Below are positions 26,280-34,845 of a stretch of DNA of 64,000 bases, in pieces. Position 1 is the first letter of the stretch, and each line of letters begins with the position of its first letter. The DNA comes from Streptomyces xanthochromogenes (lineage in GTDB: Bacteria > Actinomycetota > Actinomycetes > Streptomycetales > Streptomycetaceae), in NCBI RefSeq assembly GCF_014650455.1, contig NZ_BMUZ01000006.1:372001-436000 (forward strand). Reading direction: 5' to 3'. The notes below the pieces were generated by a model. That model was not told the DNA's origin. It searched no databases and worked only from the letters and a program-made list of their open reading frames with translations. A program made the position numbers and the translations under genes.

Positions 26280-27508
26280 GTCACCTTCAGAGGAAGGGAC
26301 TTGATGCCGTTGATGAAGTTGGACACGAGCCGGCGCGGCGGCGCCGCGAGTTCCGTACGGGGCAGGACGCGCAGCGCCTCCTCGTGCAACACCCTCAGTT
26401 GCAGCCGCGCGAAGTGGGCGCCGAGGCACACGTGCGGGCCGTCCCCGAAGGAGACGTGCGGGTTCGGGCTGCGGGCCAGGTCCAGGCGGTGCGGGTCGCC
26501 GAAGACGCGCTCGTCGTGGTTGGCCGATGCGTGGAAGACGACGACCTTGTCGCCCCGCGCGACGGCCTGCCCGGCCAGGACGGTGTCGTGGGCGGCGGTG
26601 CGCCGGAAGCTCAGCACCGGGGGATGCCGCCTCAGGAGCTCCTCGACCGCGGTGTCCACCGGGACCTGGCGGCCCATCAGCATGCCTCGTTCGCGAGGGT
26701 GTCGGGCCAGTTCGAGGAAGCCTCCCGGGGCCGCGGACCGCACGGTGTCGTTGCCCGCCACGGTCAGCAGGAAGAAGAACATCTCCAGCTCGGCGTCCGC
26801 CAGTCGGGAGTGCGCCAGCGAGGTCATGATGTCGTCGGCCGGGTGCTCCCGCTTGTGGGCGGCCAGTTCCTGCGCGTACGCGAACATCTCCGCCAGCATC
26901 GCGGGCGAGCGCGGGTTGACCGGTCGCCCGTCGGGGCCGCGCACCGGGGGCTCGTCCGGGTCCTGGTAGGCGATGACGCGCTCGGTCCACTCCAGGAGCA
27001 GACCCCGGTCACCGGGCGGCACCCCGAGCAGGTCGGTGAGGTTGAGCAGTGCGTAGTCGTCGGTGACGTCGGCGACCAGGTCGACGACGCCGTCCTCGGC
27101 ACCGTCGCGGGCGCCCGTGAGCAGGGCGCGGGCCCGCTCGCGCGCGAGTGCCTCGAAGCGCTCGATGCGGCCCGGCGTGAAGGCGCGGCTCACCAGGCGG
27201 CGCAGCGTGTGGTGTTCGGGCGGATCCTGGTTGAGCATCATGCGGCGGATGAACGGCAGGTCCGCCGGGTCGGGGTCGCGGATCTGGGTGGCGCCGAGCG
27301 TCGAGGAGAAGGTGCCCGCGTCCTTCAGGACCCGTACGACGTCCGCGTGCCGGGTGACCGCCCAGAAGCCGGGCCCGGCCGGCCAGCCGAGCACTTCGGG
27401 CTCGGCCTGCCACGCGACCGGACGGCGGTCGCGCAGCTCGCGGTAGGCGGCGTACGGCGGGCCGGCCGCGTAGGCGCGGGGGTCGAAGACGTCGGGGACG
27501 TCAGCCAT
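26276..27508 (-). CDS. Cytochrome P450
   Basis: Soluble haem monooxygenase of 410 residues needing ferredoxin partners not encoded here. I-helix LLTVAGNDTVRSA, ExxR in VEELLRRHPPV, and haem loop FGDGPHVCLGAHFARLQ (Cys near 355). The Asn-Asp-Thr in the I-helix differs from the His-Glu-Thr of the two P450s at 53-55 kb and resembles steroid- and lipid-oxidising actinomycete P450s such as CYP125/CYP142 (family knowledge). It follows the alpha/beta hydrolase gene by 11 bp, so the pair probably acts on one substrate. Weak ribosome-binding site. Confidence 0.93.
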   Translation of the reverse strand: MADVPDVFDPRAYAAGPPYAAYRELRDRRPVAWQAEPEVLGWPAGPGFWAVTRHADVVRVLKDAGTFSSTLGATQIRDPDPADLPFIRRMMLNQDPPEHHTLRRLVSRAFTPGRIERFEALARERARALLTGARDGAEDGVVDLVADVTDDYALLNLTDLLGVPPGDRGLLLEWTERVIAYQDPDEPPVRGPDGRPVNPRSPAMLAEMFAYAQELAAHKREHPADDIMTSLAHSRLADAELEMFFFLLTVAGNDTVRSAAPGGFLELARHPRERGMLMGRQVPVDTAVEELLRRHPPVLSFRRTAAHDTVLAGQAVARGDKVVVFHASANHDERVFGDPHRLDLARSPNPHVSFGDGPHVCLGAHFARLQLRVLHEEALRVLPRTELAAPPRRLVSNFINGIKSLPLKVT

Positions 27509-27519
27509 GGTGGTCCGGG

Positions 27520-28293
27520 TCAGACATGGTCGGCCCGCAGGAAGTCCTCGACGGTACGGATCAGGTCGAGCGGCGCCTCGTCCATGGCGTGGTGCCCGGC
27601 GAAGGGCAGTTCGACGAGCTGGCCCGCGGGGTACCAGCGCAGCCAAGTACCGCGCAGGAACTCGGCGTTGACGGCCGGGTCGAGCGCGCCGGTCACCGCG
27701 AGGGCAGGTACCGGGGAGCCCTCGGTCTCCTCGTGGAAGTCCTCGCCCGACCAGGAGTCGAGCCAGGCGCGGAACGCCTTCGGGTCGCTGCGCTCCGTCG
27801 AACGGCGGGTCATCCGGTCGAGCCAGGCGTCGGGGCGGTTGCCTCCGGTGGTGAGGTCGATGATGGCCCGGCGCTTGGCGGGGTGCTCGGCGGCCCCGGT
27901 GAACAGCGCGCGGGTCGCCTCGTCCATCGGCATTCCGCTGGCCGGGACCGGCGATATCCCCACCATGCGCCGCACCCGGTCGGGGGCCGCGGCCAGGACG
28001 CGCTGGACGACGGCACCGCCCATCGAGTGCCCGATCATCGAGAACCGATGCCAGCCGAGCCGGTCGGCGAGTCCGAGGACGTCGAGTGCGCCCTCGCTCG
28101 TGGTGAAGGCCCCCGAGGCGTTCCTGGCCTCCCCGTAGCCGCGCAGGTCGACGAAGGCGTAGGTGAACACGGCGGCGTCGAGGTCGGGCAGGACGGCGGC
28201 GTAGTCGCCGCGGTCGGCGAGCCAGCCGTGCACGGCGACGACCCGGTGCGGGCCGTCGCCGTGGAGGGTGTGGGGCAGCGTGAATCCGGCCAT
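27520..28293 (-). CDS. Alpha/beta hydrolase
   Basis: A 257-residue cytosolic hydrolase with an oxyanion HGW near residue 22, nucleophile elbow IGHSMGGAV near 94, an Asp in GALDPAVNAEF and a His in AGHHAMDEAP. This is the plain lipase/esterase-like fold; ester, lactone or epoxide substrates are all possible. The ATG at 28293 follows GGAG at 5 bases. It is co-transcribed with the P450 just downstream, which suggests hydrolysis and oxidation of the same compound. Confidence 0.88.
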   Translation of the reverse strand: MAGFTLPHTLHGDGPHRVVAVHGWLADRGDYAAVLPDLDAAVFTYAFVDLRGYGEARNASGAFTTSEGALDVLGLADRLGWHRFSMIGHSMGGAVVQRVLAAAPDRVRRMVGISPVPASGMPMDEATRALFTGAAEHPAKRRAIIDLTTGGNRPDAWLDRMTRRSTERSDPKAFRAWLDSWSGEDFHEETEGSPVPALAVTGALDPAVNAEFLRGTWLRWYPAGQLVELPFAGHHAMDEAPLDLIRTVEDFLRADHV

Positions 28294-28408
28294 GTGCACT
28301 CCGATTCCGGGCAGCGGTCGTCGGCGTACGTGCTCGCGGTGGTGCTGTCGGCGTGCGAGACGTACGCGTACACGGTGGCGGTCGCCCTGCCACGAGGCAA
28401 GAAGCCCG

Positions 28409-29011
28409 TCAGAACTGCCAGTGGCTGTCGGCCGGTTCCGCCGTCCGGTCCTCGACGGTGACCTCCGCGGGCGCGAACGGGCGCACCACGGTGAGGACTT
28501 GGGCCGCGTCGAAGTCGAAGAGCTGTTCCTCGAAGCAGAGTCCGTGAGTGCCCTTGGCGCGGCCGAGGACGGGTGCCAGGCGCCGGTACATGGACCGGGG
28601 GCGGCTGCCGTAGGGCAGCGCGGGTGAGCGCAGGTCCACGACGAGGAAGCGGCGGACGCGCCGGTCGGTCCGCACGGCGACGGCGGTCACGGCGTTCACC
28701 TCGTCCCAGTCGATGCGCCCCGCGAGCCAGGTCGGCAGCCGGACGGTGAAGGCGTCGTCGTCCACGTCGATCCGCAGCGGGCGCAGCAGATAGCCCAGGG
28801 CGGTGCCCGCGGCGAGCAGCAGGAACACACCCGCGACGGCCATCACCGGGCCCGCGACACCGCCGTTGGGGCCGTCGAACATCGCGGCGGCGGCGATGTA
28901 CCAGACCGCGAGCACCACGACCGAGGCGAGCGGGACCCACAGCAGGGCACGCCGCAGCCTGAGGACCATCGGGGCGGCCGTGGGCCTTGTTGCGTTGGCT
29001 GAATTCTCCAC
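28409..29011 (-). CDS. Two-helix membrane protein with PH-like domain
   Basis: About 200 residues: two membrane segments (LLWVPLASVVVLAVWYIAAA and VMAVAGVFLLLAAGTALGYLL) followed by a soluble domain whose order LRIDVDDDAFTVRLP, then GRIDWDEVNAVTAV and RRFLVVDL fits bacterial PH-like (DUF3093-type) proteins. Function unknown; probably a membrane-surface protein. The start is unsure: GTG at 29011 fits the start of coding character, GTG at 29059 is upstream, and neither has a good ribosome-binding site. Confidence 0.65.
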   Translation of the reverse strand: MENSANATRPTAAPMVLRLRRALLWVPLASVVVLAVWYIAAAAMFDGPNGGVAGPVMAVAGVFLLLAAGTALGYLLRPLRIDVDDDAFTVRLPTWLAGRIDWDEVNAVTAVAVRTDRRVRRFLVVDLRSPALPYGSRPRSMYRRLAPVLGRAKGTHGLCFEEQLFDFDAAQVLTVVRPFAPAEVTVEDRTAEPADSHWQF

Positions 29012-29139
29012 ACGCAGAGCTTGGTGGGTCGGCGGCCCGGACGCCAGAGTGTTACCCACGGGTTTACTGAATTGAAGTCAACAGCTCTGCGCCCCGGACG
29101 TCGGGCCCACCGGGGACGTGGGCCGGGCGGCGGCCCCGG

Positions 29140-29643
29140 TCAGGGCGAGCAGGCGAGCGGGCTCAGCGAGCTCGGGGAGCCGTTGCCGAGGATCGTCGCC
29201 TTGAGGCGCGGGCCGCGCGCCGCCATCTGGAGGGCGGTGCAGGCGATCTGCCGCTGGGCGAGCGGGGTGAGCCCCGACACGTCCTGGCCGAGCACCACCG
29301 TCACCCCGCCCTCCTCGACGGCCATCTTCAACGCGCCCCGCAGCGGCGGCAGTTCACTGCGCAGCCCGGCGGCCCGCTCGTCCTCGTCCGGGCCCCCGAA
29401 GAGCAGGGGCAGGACCGGCCGGGGGGTGCCCGGGCGCACCACGGGCAGCAATCCGTCGGCGCCCACGAAGTACAGCACGGTGGCGCCCTGGGCGGGCGGC
29501 ATCGCCTGCGCGGTCGCGGGATCGCCCACCGCGACGACATCGGTGGACTGGATGCCGCAGCCCGCCGCGAACAGCCCGACGGGGAGCAGGGCGAGTGCGG
29601 CCAGGGCCCGCAGCCCCCGCAGCCCGGTGGACCCGGGCCTCAT
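29140..29643 (-). CDS. Lipoprotein associated with the two-component system, GerMN-like
   Basis: 167 residues with a signal sequence and lipobox FAAGC at about residue 29, then a domain of about 110 residues (VLYFVGADGLLPVVR, LLFGGPDEDERAAGL, TVVLGQDVSGLTPLAQRQIACTAL) resembling GerMN/sporulation-lipoprotein domains. The ATG overlaps the kinase stop as ATGA, so it belongs to the operon. In Streptomyces, AfsQ3 and CseA are lipoproteins that modulate the neighbouring sensor kinase; this one may do the same here (inference). Confidence 0.82.
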   Translation of the reverse strand: MRPGSTGLRGLRALAALALLPVGLFAAGCGIQSTDVVAVGDPATAQAMPPAQGATVLYFVGADGLLPVVRPGTPRPVLPLLFGGPDEDERAAGLRSELPPLRGALKMAVEEGGVTVVLGQDVSGLTPLAQRQIACTALQMAARGPRLKATILGNGSPSSLSPLACSP

Positions 29644-31103
29644 CGGGCGGCCTCCACGGGAGCGTCCCCGAGCACACCGGCGGGCAGCTCGACCGTGAAC
29701 ACCGCGCCGCCCTCCGGCCCGTTCGCGGCCCGGACCGTGCCACCGTGCAGCCGCACGTTCTCCAGCGTGATCGCGAGCCCCAGTCCGCTGCCGGCCGAGC
29801 GGGTACGGGCCGCGTCCGCCTTGAAGAAGCGGTCGAAGATGTGCGGAAGCACAGCCGCGTCGATGCCGGGCCCGCGGTCGGCGACCTCCACCACCAGGGG
29901 GCCGTCGCCGGCTCCCGGGCGCAGCCGTACCGTCACCGGCTCCGAGCCGTGCCGCAGTGCGTTGCCGACGAGGTTGGCCACCACGATGTCGAAGCGCCGC
30001 GGGTCGATCATCGCCCGTACGCCGTCCGGGAGTTGGGTGATCACACGGTCCTGCCAGTGCCGTCGCTGGAGGGTCTTGCGGATGGTCTCGCCGACGTCGA
30101 CCTCGTCGGCGTTGAGCTCGGCCGCCTTGGCGTCGAAGCGGGAGATCTCCATCAGGTCCTCGACGAGGGTGGCGAGCTTGCCGGTCTCGGCCGAGATGAG
30201 GCGGACCGCGCGGGCCGTGTCGGGGTCGAGCCCGTCGGCGTCCTCGTCGAGGACCTCGGTCACCGCCAGCATGCCGGCCAGTGGGGTGCGCAGTTCGTGC
30301 GAGACGTCGGAGGCGAAGCGCCTCGCCCGCGCCTCCGCCTTCTGCAACTCCTCGACGGAACGCTCCAGTTCCTCCGCCGACTCGTTGAACGTCCAGGCAA
30401 GATCGGCGAGTTCGTCCGACCCCTTGACCTCGATCCGGGTGTCGAGCCTGCCCTTGCCCATGCTGCTCGCGGCCCGCCGCAGATCACGTACCGGGCGCAG
30501 CACGCTGCGGGCGGCGAGCAGGGCCGGGACCACGGCGATGGCGAGGGCGGGCAGCGCGCCGTTCTTGGCCGCCGTGACCATGGCCTGGATGGTGACGCCC
30601 TCCGTCGTGAGGTCCATCACGGCGTACAGGTAGACCCCGCTGCGCTGGTCGGTGAAGGAGTCGAACATCACCGGCATGCCGATGGTCAGGTACGGGGTGC
30701 CGTCCTGAATCACCCGCTGGAACGAGCCGTGCGCGTTCGCGTGCGTCCTGCGGCGCAGTTCGTCGGTGATCACGGTGGAGGTCGGCCGGTTGGTGGAGGA
30801 GGCGCGCAGGGTGCCGTACTCCGCGAACACGAACCAGGGATGCGGCTTGCCGGCCCGGGCCAGGGTGCGGCAGGCGTTCTGCAGCGCCGCGGTGGAGGTG
30901 GGCAGCGCGAAGTACTCGGTGCCTATCTGCTCGCGGAACTGCTCGATGGCCTGGTCCTGGGCCTGCTTGAGGATGGCCGAGCGGGCCGACTGGTAGGTGA
31001 GGGCCGCGGTCGTGACGGCGCTGATCGCGGCCACCAGGAGGAAGGCCGCGATCAGACGGGTGCGCAGGCCGGGGCGCAGGGCGCGGCGGCGGGGGAACCT
31101 CAC
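29640..31103 (-). CDS. Sensor histidine kinase (HisKA type) with large extracellular sensor
   Basis: 487 residues. Membrane helix near 14-34, an extracytoplasmic region of about 160 residues with two Cys, a second helix near 195-215, HAMP, then the H-box ASDVSHELRTPLAGM near 265 and the ATP-binding N-box IVVANLVGNALRHG, G1 DRGPGID and G2 GSGLGLAI. It phosphorylates the overlapping response regulator. The GTG at 31103 overlaps that regulator's stop as GTGA. The position downstream of femX and murJ suggests an envelope signal. Confidence 0.93.
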   Translation of the reverse strand: MRFPRRRALRPGLRTRLIAAFLLVAAISAVTTAALTYQSARSAILKQAQDQAIEQFREQIGTEYFALPTSTAALQNACRTLARAGKPHPWFVFAEYGTLRASSTNRPTSTVITDELRRRTHANAHGSFQRVIQDGTPYLTIGMPVMFDSFTDQRSGVYLYAVMDLTTEGVTIQAMVTAAKNGALPALAIAVVPALLAARSVLRPVRDLRRAASSMGKGRLDTRIEVKGSDELADLAWTFNESAEELERSVEELQKAEARARRFASDVSHELRTPLAGMLAVTEVLDEDADGLDPDTARAVRLISAETGKLATLVEDLMEISRFDAKAAELNADEVDVGETIRKTLQRRHWQDRVITQLPDGVRAMIDPRRFDIVVANLVGNALRHGSEPVTVRLRPGAGDGPLVVEVADRGPGIDAAVLPHIFDRFFKADAARTRSAGSGLGLAITLENVRLHGGTVRAANGPEGGAVFTVELPAGVLGDAPVEAAR

Positions 31104-31789
31104 AGCGGACCGAAGCGGTAGCCGAAGCCGCGCACGGTCTGGATGTAGCGGGGTGCCCCGTCGGGTCCCGCGGTGTCGCCGAGCTTCTGGCGCAGCCGCC
31201 GCACGCAGGCGTCGACCAGGCGGGCGTCGCCGTGGTAGCTGTGCTCCCACACCGATTCGAGGAGTTGCTGACGGCTGAAGACCTGCTCGGGCGAGGCGGC
31301 CAGGTGCAGCAGGAGCTTCAACTCGGAGGGGGCGAGCGCGAGGCGCTCGCCGTTGCGAGCGGCGGTCAGGCCCGCCCGGTCCAGGGCGAGCTCGCCGTGG
31401 AACTCCGGTCCCGAGCGGGTGACCGGGTCGGCGAGGCGGCGCAGTACGGCCCGGATGCGGGCCTCGATGACCTCGGTGCGGGCGGGCTTGACGATGTAGT
31501 CGTCGGCGCCGGCCTCCAGCCCGATCACCACGTCGAAGTCGTCGCCGCGCGCGGTGAGCATGATGATCGGCAGCTGGCTGGTCTCGCGTACCTTCCGGCA
31601 CACCTGGACGCCGTTCATGCCCGGAAGCATCAGGTCGAGCAGCACCAGATCGGGGTGGAAGGACTTCAGCGAGGCGAGTCCGGCCTCACCCGTCCCGGCG
31701 GCCAGCACCTCGTGGCCCCGCCTGCGCAGGCCGAGCTCGACCCCTTCGCGCACGGAGGGGTCGTCTTCGATGAGGAGCACGCGTGGCAT
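31100..31789 (-). CDS. OmpR/PhoB-family response regulator
   Basis: 229 residues: receiver domain with acidic pair IEDD, phosphorylated Asp in LVLLDLMLPGMNG (about 52), Thr in IIMLTARG and Lys in DDYIVKPAR, then a winged-helix DNA-binding domain ending YIQTVRGFGYRFGPL. KPAR replaces the more usual KPF after the conserved Lys. It resembles CseB/AfsQ1-type regulators but no sigma-factor gene lies next to it, so I give no name. It starts 34 bp after murJ and may be read from the femX-murJ transcript. Confidence 0.92.
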   Translation of the reverse strand: MPRVLLIEDDPSVREGVELGLRRRGHEVLAAGTGEAGLASLKSFHPDLVLLDLMLPGMNGVQVCRKVRETSQLPIIMLTARGDDFDVVIGLEAGADDYIVKPARTEVIEARIRAVLRRLADPVTRSGPEFHGELALDRAGLTAARNGERLALAPSELKLLLHLAASPEQVFSRQQLLESVWEHSYHGDARLVDACVRRLRQKLGDTAGPDGAPRYIQTVRGFGYRFGPL

Positions 31790-31823
31790 AGGCGTCAGTA
31801 TCCCAACCGTCTCATTTGTCCCG

Positions 31824-33464
31824 TCACCGGGCTCGGTGTCTGCCGCCGCCGCGCACCTTGTCGAGTACGGCGTTGATGTCGGTGAGCCCCAGCGGCCGGG
31901 CGAGCAGCGCGAGCGCGACGACGAGCGTCACGGTTCCGGCGCCGGCCGCGGCGACACTGCCGAGCCCGTCGGTGGAGCGGGCCGCCGCGTGGCCGAGCGC
32001 CGCGGCGGGCACGCAGCCGAGCAGCAGCCGCAGATGGGCGAGCAGCGCCGGGGAGCGCAGCAGCGGGCCGCCACCGAGCCTGCGGTTCAGGGTGTACGCG
32101 GTGGCCGCGAGCCCCGCGAGGAGCGCCACCGTGTAGGCACCGGCGATGCCGGTCACCGCCCAGCGCGGGGGCAGCGTCAGGTGGGCGACGAAGGTGAGGG
32201 CCGCGTTCGCCCCGGCGATGACGAGGTTCAGCAGGAACGGGGTGCGGGTGTCACCGAGCGCGTAGAAGCCGCGGGACAGGACGTACTGCCCCGAGAGCGC
32301 GATCAGTCCGGGGGCGAACGCCATGAGCATGCCCGCCATCACCGTGATGTCGGCCGCGCCGGTCCTGCCGTACTCGAAGACCGAGGCGAGGATCCAGGGT
32401 GCGAGCGCGAACAGCGCGCACGCGGCGGGGACGATCATCGCGCCGCAGGTGCGCAGACCGTAGGAGACGTCCGACCGCACCCCGGCGAGGTCACCGTCGG
32501 CCGATGCCCGGCTCATGCGCGGCATGAGGGCGGTGACCAGGGAGACGGTGACGATGCCGTGCGGCACCATCCAGAGCACATAGGCGTTGGTGTACGCGGT
32601 GTAGCCCGCTCCCCCGGCGACGCCCTCGGCCGCCGCCCGGGCCCCGGCCGTGGTGGCGAGCCGGGTCACCACCCAGTACGCGAGCTGGTTGGAGACGACG
32701 AGCAGCACCGCCCAGCCCGCCGAGCGCAGCGGCCGCCCGAGCCCGCTGCCGCGCCAGTCGAAGCGGGGGCGCCAGCGGAAGCCGGCCGAGCGCAGCGAGG
32801 GGACGAGTGCGAGGGCCTGGACCGCGATGCCCGCGGTGGTGCCCCAGCCGAGCAGCCGGGCATCGCCCGCGCTCAGCGTGCCCGAGCCACCGGCGGCGAG
32901 GGCGAGGTAGAGCCCGAACACCCCAATGACGACGAGGTTGTTGAGCACCGGCGTCCACATCATGGCGCCGAACCGGCCGCGCGCGTTGAGGACCTGGCCG
33001 AACAGCGTGAACAGGCCGTAGAAGAGGATCTGCGGCAGGCAGTAGCGGGCGAGTGCGACCGTGAGGTCGGCCTGGCCGCCGCTGTAGTCGGTGTAGGCGC
33101 CGACGATCCAGGGGGCCCCGGCCACCGCGAGCGCGGTGACGGCGACGAGCGCGGTGGTGCAGGCGGTCATGAGACGGTCGGTGTAGGCGGCCCCGCCGTC
33201 GGCGTGCTCCTTGGCGGCCCGCACCAGCTCGGGCACGAAGACCGCGTTGAGGGTGCCGCCGATGAGGAGCATGTAGAGGATGTTGGGGACGTTGTTGGCG
33301 ACCGCGTAGCCGTCGCCGAGCAGCCCGACACCGAGGGCCGCCGCGACGACCGCGGAGCGCACGAAGCCGGTCGCGCGCGAGACGACGGAGCCCGCCGCCA
33401 TCAGCGCGCTGCTGCGCAGCAGCGCGGAACCCTTGGTGACGGTGGTCGTCGCGGTCGCGGTCAC
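31824..33464 (-). CDS. murJ: MurJ/MviN-type lipid II flippase
   Basis: A 546-residue membrane protein with about 14 helices that moves lipid-linked peptidoglycan precursor across the plasma membrane. Family signs: SSALMAAGSVVSRATGFVRSAVVAAALG at the N terminus, the NNVPNILYMLLIGGTLNAVFVPEL segment (about 57-80) with the conserved Gly-rich motif, and GQYVLSRGFYALGDTRTPF in the second half. The GTG at 33464 overlaps the femX stop as GTGA. Streptomyces usually has more than one MurJ; whether this is the essential copy cannot be seen. Basic C terminus, no kinase-like extension. Confidence 0.92.
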   Translation of the reverse strand: MTATATTTVTKGSALLRSSALMAAGSVVSRATGFVRSAVVAAALGVGLLGDGYAVANNVPNILYMLLIGGTLNAVFVPELVRAAKEHADGGAAYTDRLMTACTTALVAVTALAVAGAPWIVGAYTDYSGGQADLTVALARYCLPQILFYGLFTLFGQVLNARGRFGAMMWTPVLNNLVVIGVFGLYLALAAGGSGTLSAGDARLLGWGTTAGIAVQALALVPSLRSAGFRWRPRFDWRGSGLGRPLRSAGWAVLLVVSNQLAYWVVTRLATTAGARAAAEGVAGGAGYTAYTNAYVLWMVPHGIVTVSLVTALMPRMSRASADGDLAGVRSDVSYGLRTCGAMIVPAACALFALAPWILASVFEYGRTGAADITVMAGMLMAFAPGLIALSGQYVLSRGFYALGDTRTPFLLNLVIAGANAALTFVAHLTLPPRWAVTGIAGAYTVALLAGLAATAYTLNRRLGGGPLLRSPALLAHLRLLLGCVPAAALGHAAARSTDGLGSVAAAGAGTVTLVVALALLARPLGLTDINAVLDKVRGGGRHRAR

Positions 33465-34621
33465 CGGCGCGCCAGGTACGCCTGGAAGGCGCGGTACAGC
33501 GCGTTGTTGGTGGTCCCGCCCATGGATGTCTCCCACTCGCCCAGCGTCTCGACGACCTGCCCGCCGGTGCCGAGTTTCCAGCGCAGGAGGCCGAAGGGCC
33601 GGTCCTGCGGATCGAGAGTGGAGGGTACCCCGCGCATGTCGTACACCTCGGCGCCGAGCGCGTGGGCGTCCTGGATCATCTGCCACTGGAGCGCGTTGCT
33701 GGGGCGGACCTCGCGGCGGTGGTCGGCGGAGGCGCCGGTCTGGTACCAGACCCGCCGGCCGACCGTGATCATGGTGTGCGCGGCGAGCACCTCACCGCGG
33801 TGGACGGCCAGGCACAGCCGCATCCGACCCGGCTGCTCGGCGTTGAGGGCCTCGTACTGACGCCGGTAGTACGCGAGGGAGCGGCCGAGCCGGAAGCCGT
33901 CGCGTTCCTCGGTGATCCGCAGGAGCCGGTAGAACTCCGGGAGGTCGGCGGCGGTGCCGGTCACGATCCGCACCCCGGCATTGTGGGCGGTGCGCACGTT
34001 GCGCCGCCACTCCTGGTTGAGCCCGGCCCACAGCTGCTCGGTGCCGCGTCCGAAGAGCGGCAGCCGGAAGACGTGGCGGGGCTGTGCGTCGGCGTCGCCG
34101 TGGTCGTCCCCGCCGCAGCGTCTCCAGCCGCGGGTGCGCAGCCGCTCGGCGACGGCGGAGCCGAGCGGGTCGACCTCGGTGGCCAGGATGTCGCCGATCC
34201 TGCGGCCGGCTCCGGTGGCGGCCTTGAGGCGGGCGGCGTCCCAGCGGCGGTAGGCGGGCGTGGGCCCGATCCGTACCGCGAAGGCACCGGCCCTGCGCAG
34301 ATGGCGCAGCAACGGCTGGAGCCAGCGGTCGATGTCCGGGTCGGCCCAGTCGGCGACCGGGCCTTCCGGCAGATAGGCGAAGTATTTACGGGTGCCGGGG
34401 AATTGTCGGTAGAGGATCTGGGCGGCACCGGTCAATTCGCCGTTGTCAAGGGACCATCCGACCCTTTCGGCGACCCATTGGTCCTTCACGTCGCCCCACG
34501 ACGGGCACTGCAGAAAGCTGACGTCGGCGCGGCTCGCGAGAAAGGAGCGGTACTCGGCGGTGCCGAGTCCGCGGACCCCGGCGTCCTGATCCCGGTCATC
34601 GGTCACCAGCAGTGCGGACAC
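33461..34621 (-). CDS. FemX/FemAB-family peptidoglycan interpeptide-bridge aminoacyltransferase
   Basis: 386-residue tRNA-dependent aminoacyltransferase with two GNAT-like domains. In Streptomyces FemX adds the glycine to the LL-diaminopimelate of lipid II (family knowledge). Signs: FLQCPSWGDVKDQW near residue 36, WAGLNQEWRRNVRTAHNAGVRI near 200, YQTGASADHRREVRPSNALQW and DMRGVPSTLDPQDRPFGLLRWKLGTGG near 350. The GTG at 34621 follows GGGAGG. It is translationally coupled to the flippase gene, so bridge addition and lipid II export are expressed together. Confidence 0.9.
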   Translation of the reverse strand: MSALLVTDDRDQDAGVRGLGTAEYRSFLASRADVSFLQCPSWGDVKDQWVAERVGWSLDNGELTGAAQILYRQFPGTRKYFAYLPEGPVADWADPDIDRWLQPLLRHLRRAGAFAVRIGPTPAYRRWDAARLKAATGAGRRIGDILATEVDPLGSAVAERLRTRGWRRCGGDDHGDADAQPRHVFRLPLFGRGTEQLWAGLNQEWRRNVRTAHNAGVRIVTGTAADLPEFYRLLRITEERDGFRLGRSLAYYRRQYEALNAEQPGRMRLCLAVHRGEVLAAHTMITVGRRVWYQTGASADHRREVRPSNALQWQMIQDAHALGAEVYDMRGVPSTLDPQDRPFGLLRWKLGTGGQVVETLGEWETSMGGTTNNALYRAFQAYLARR

Positions 34622-34845
34622 GTCCGTGGCCTCCCAAGTGCGCCCCGTCGTCGGTCCTCCGGGGGTTCACAGGATGCTCACAGCGGTCCGTGACGGGGCC
34701 GCGCGGCGTATGTGACGGGACGATGACCATTCCTCTGCGGTCCTCGTCACACAACGAATTGAGAGTTTTCCGGCGAGTCCCGCAACCTAAAGTCCAATCG
34801 ATGACTCTCACCTACGGAAAAGCATTTGCAACGGAGGTTTTCCAG

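Noticed and set aside
28294..28408. GTAC-rich 115-bp gap reading YAYVSHADST-like codons on the minus strand
   Set aside because: The frame does not stop in the gap but runs on into the alpha/beta hydrolase in the wrong phase, so unlike the 17.8 kb ORF it has no coherent end.
34622..34845. Possible extra gene in the femX/transpeptidase divergent gap
   Set aside because: No frame with typical G/C third positions; the gap is less GC-rich and is best read as two promoters plus a leader.
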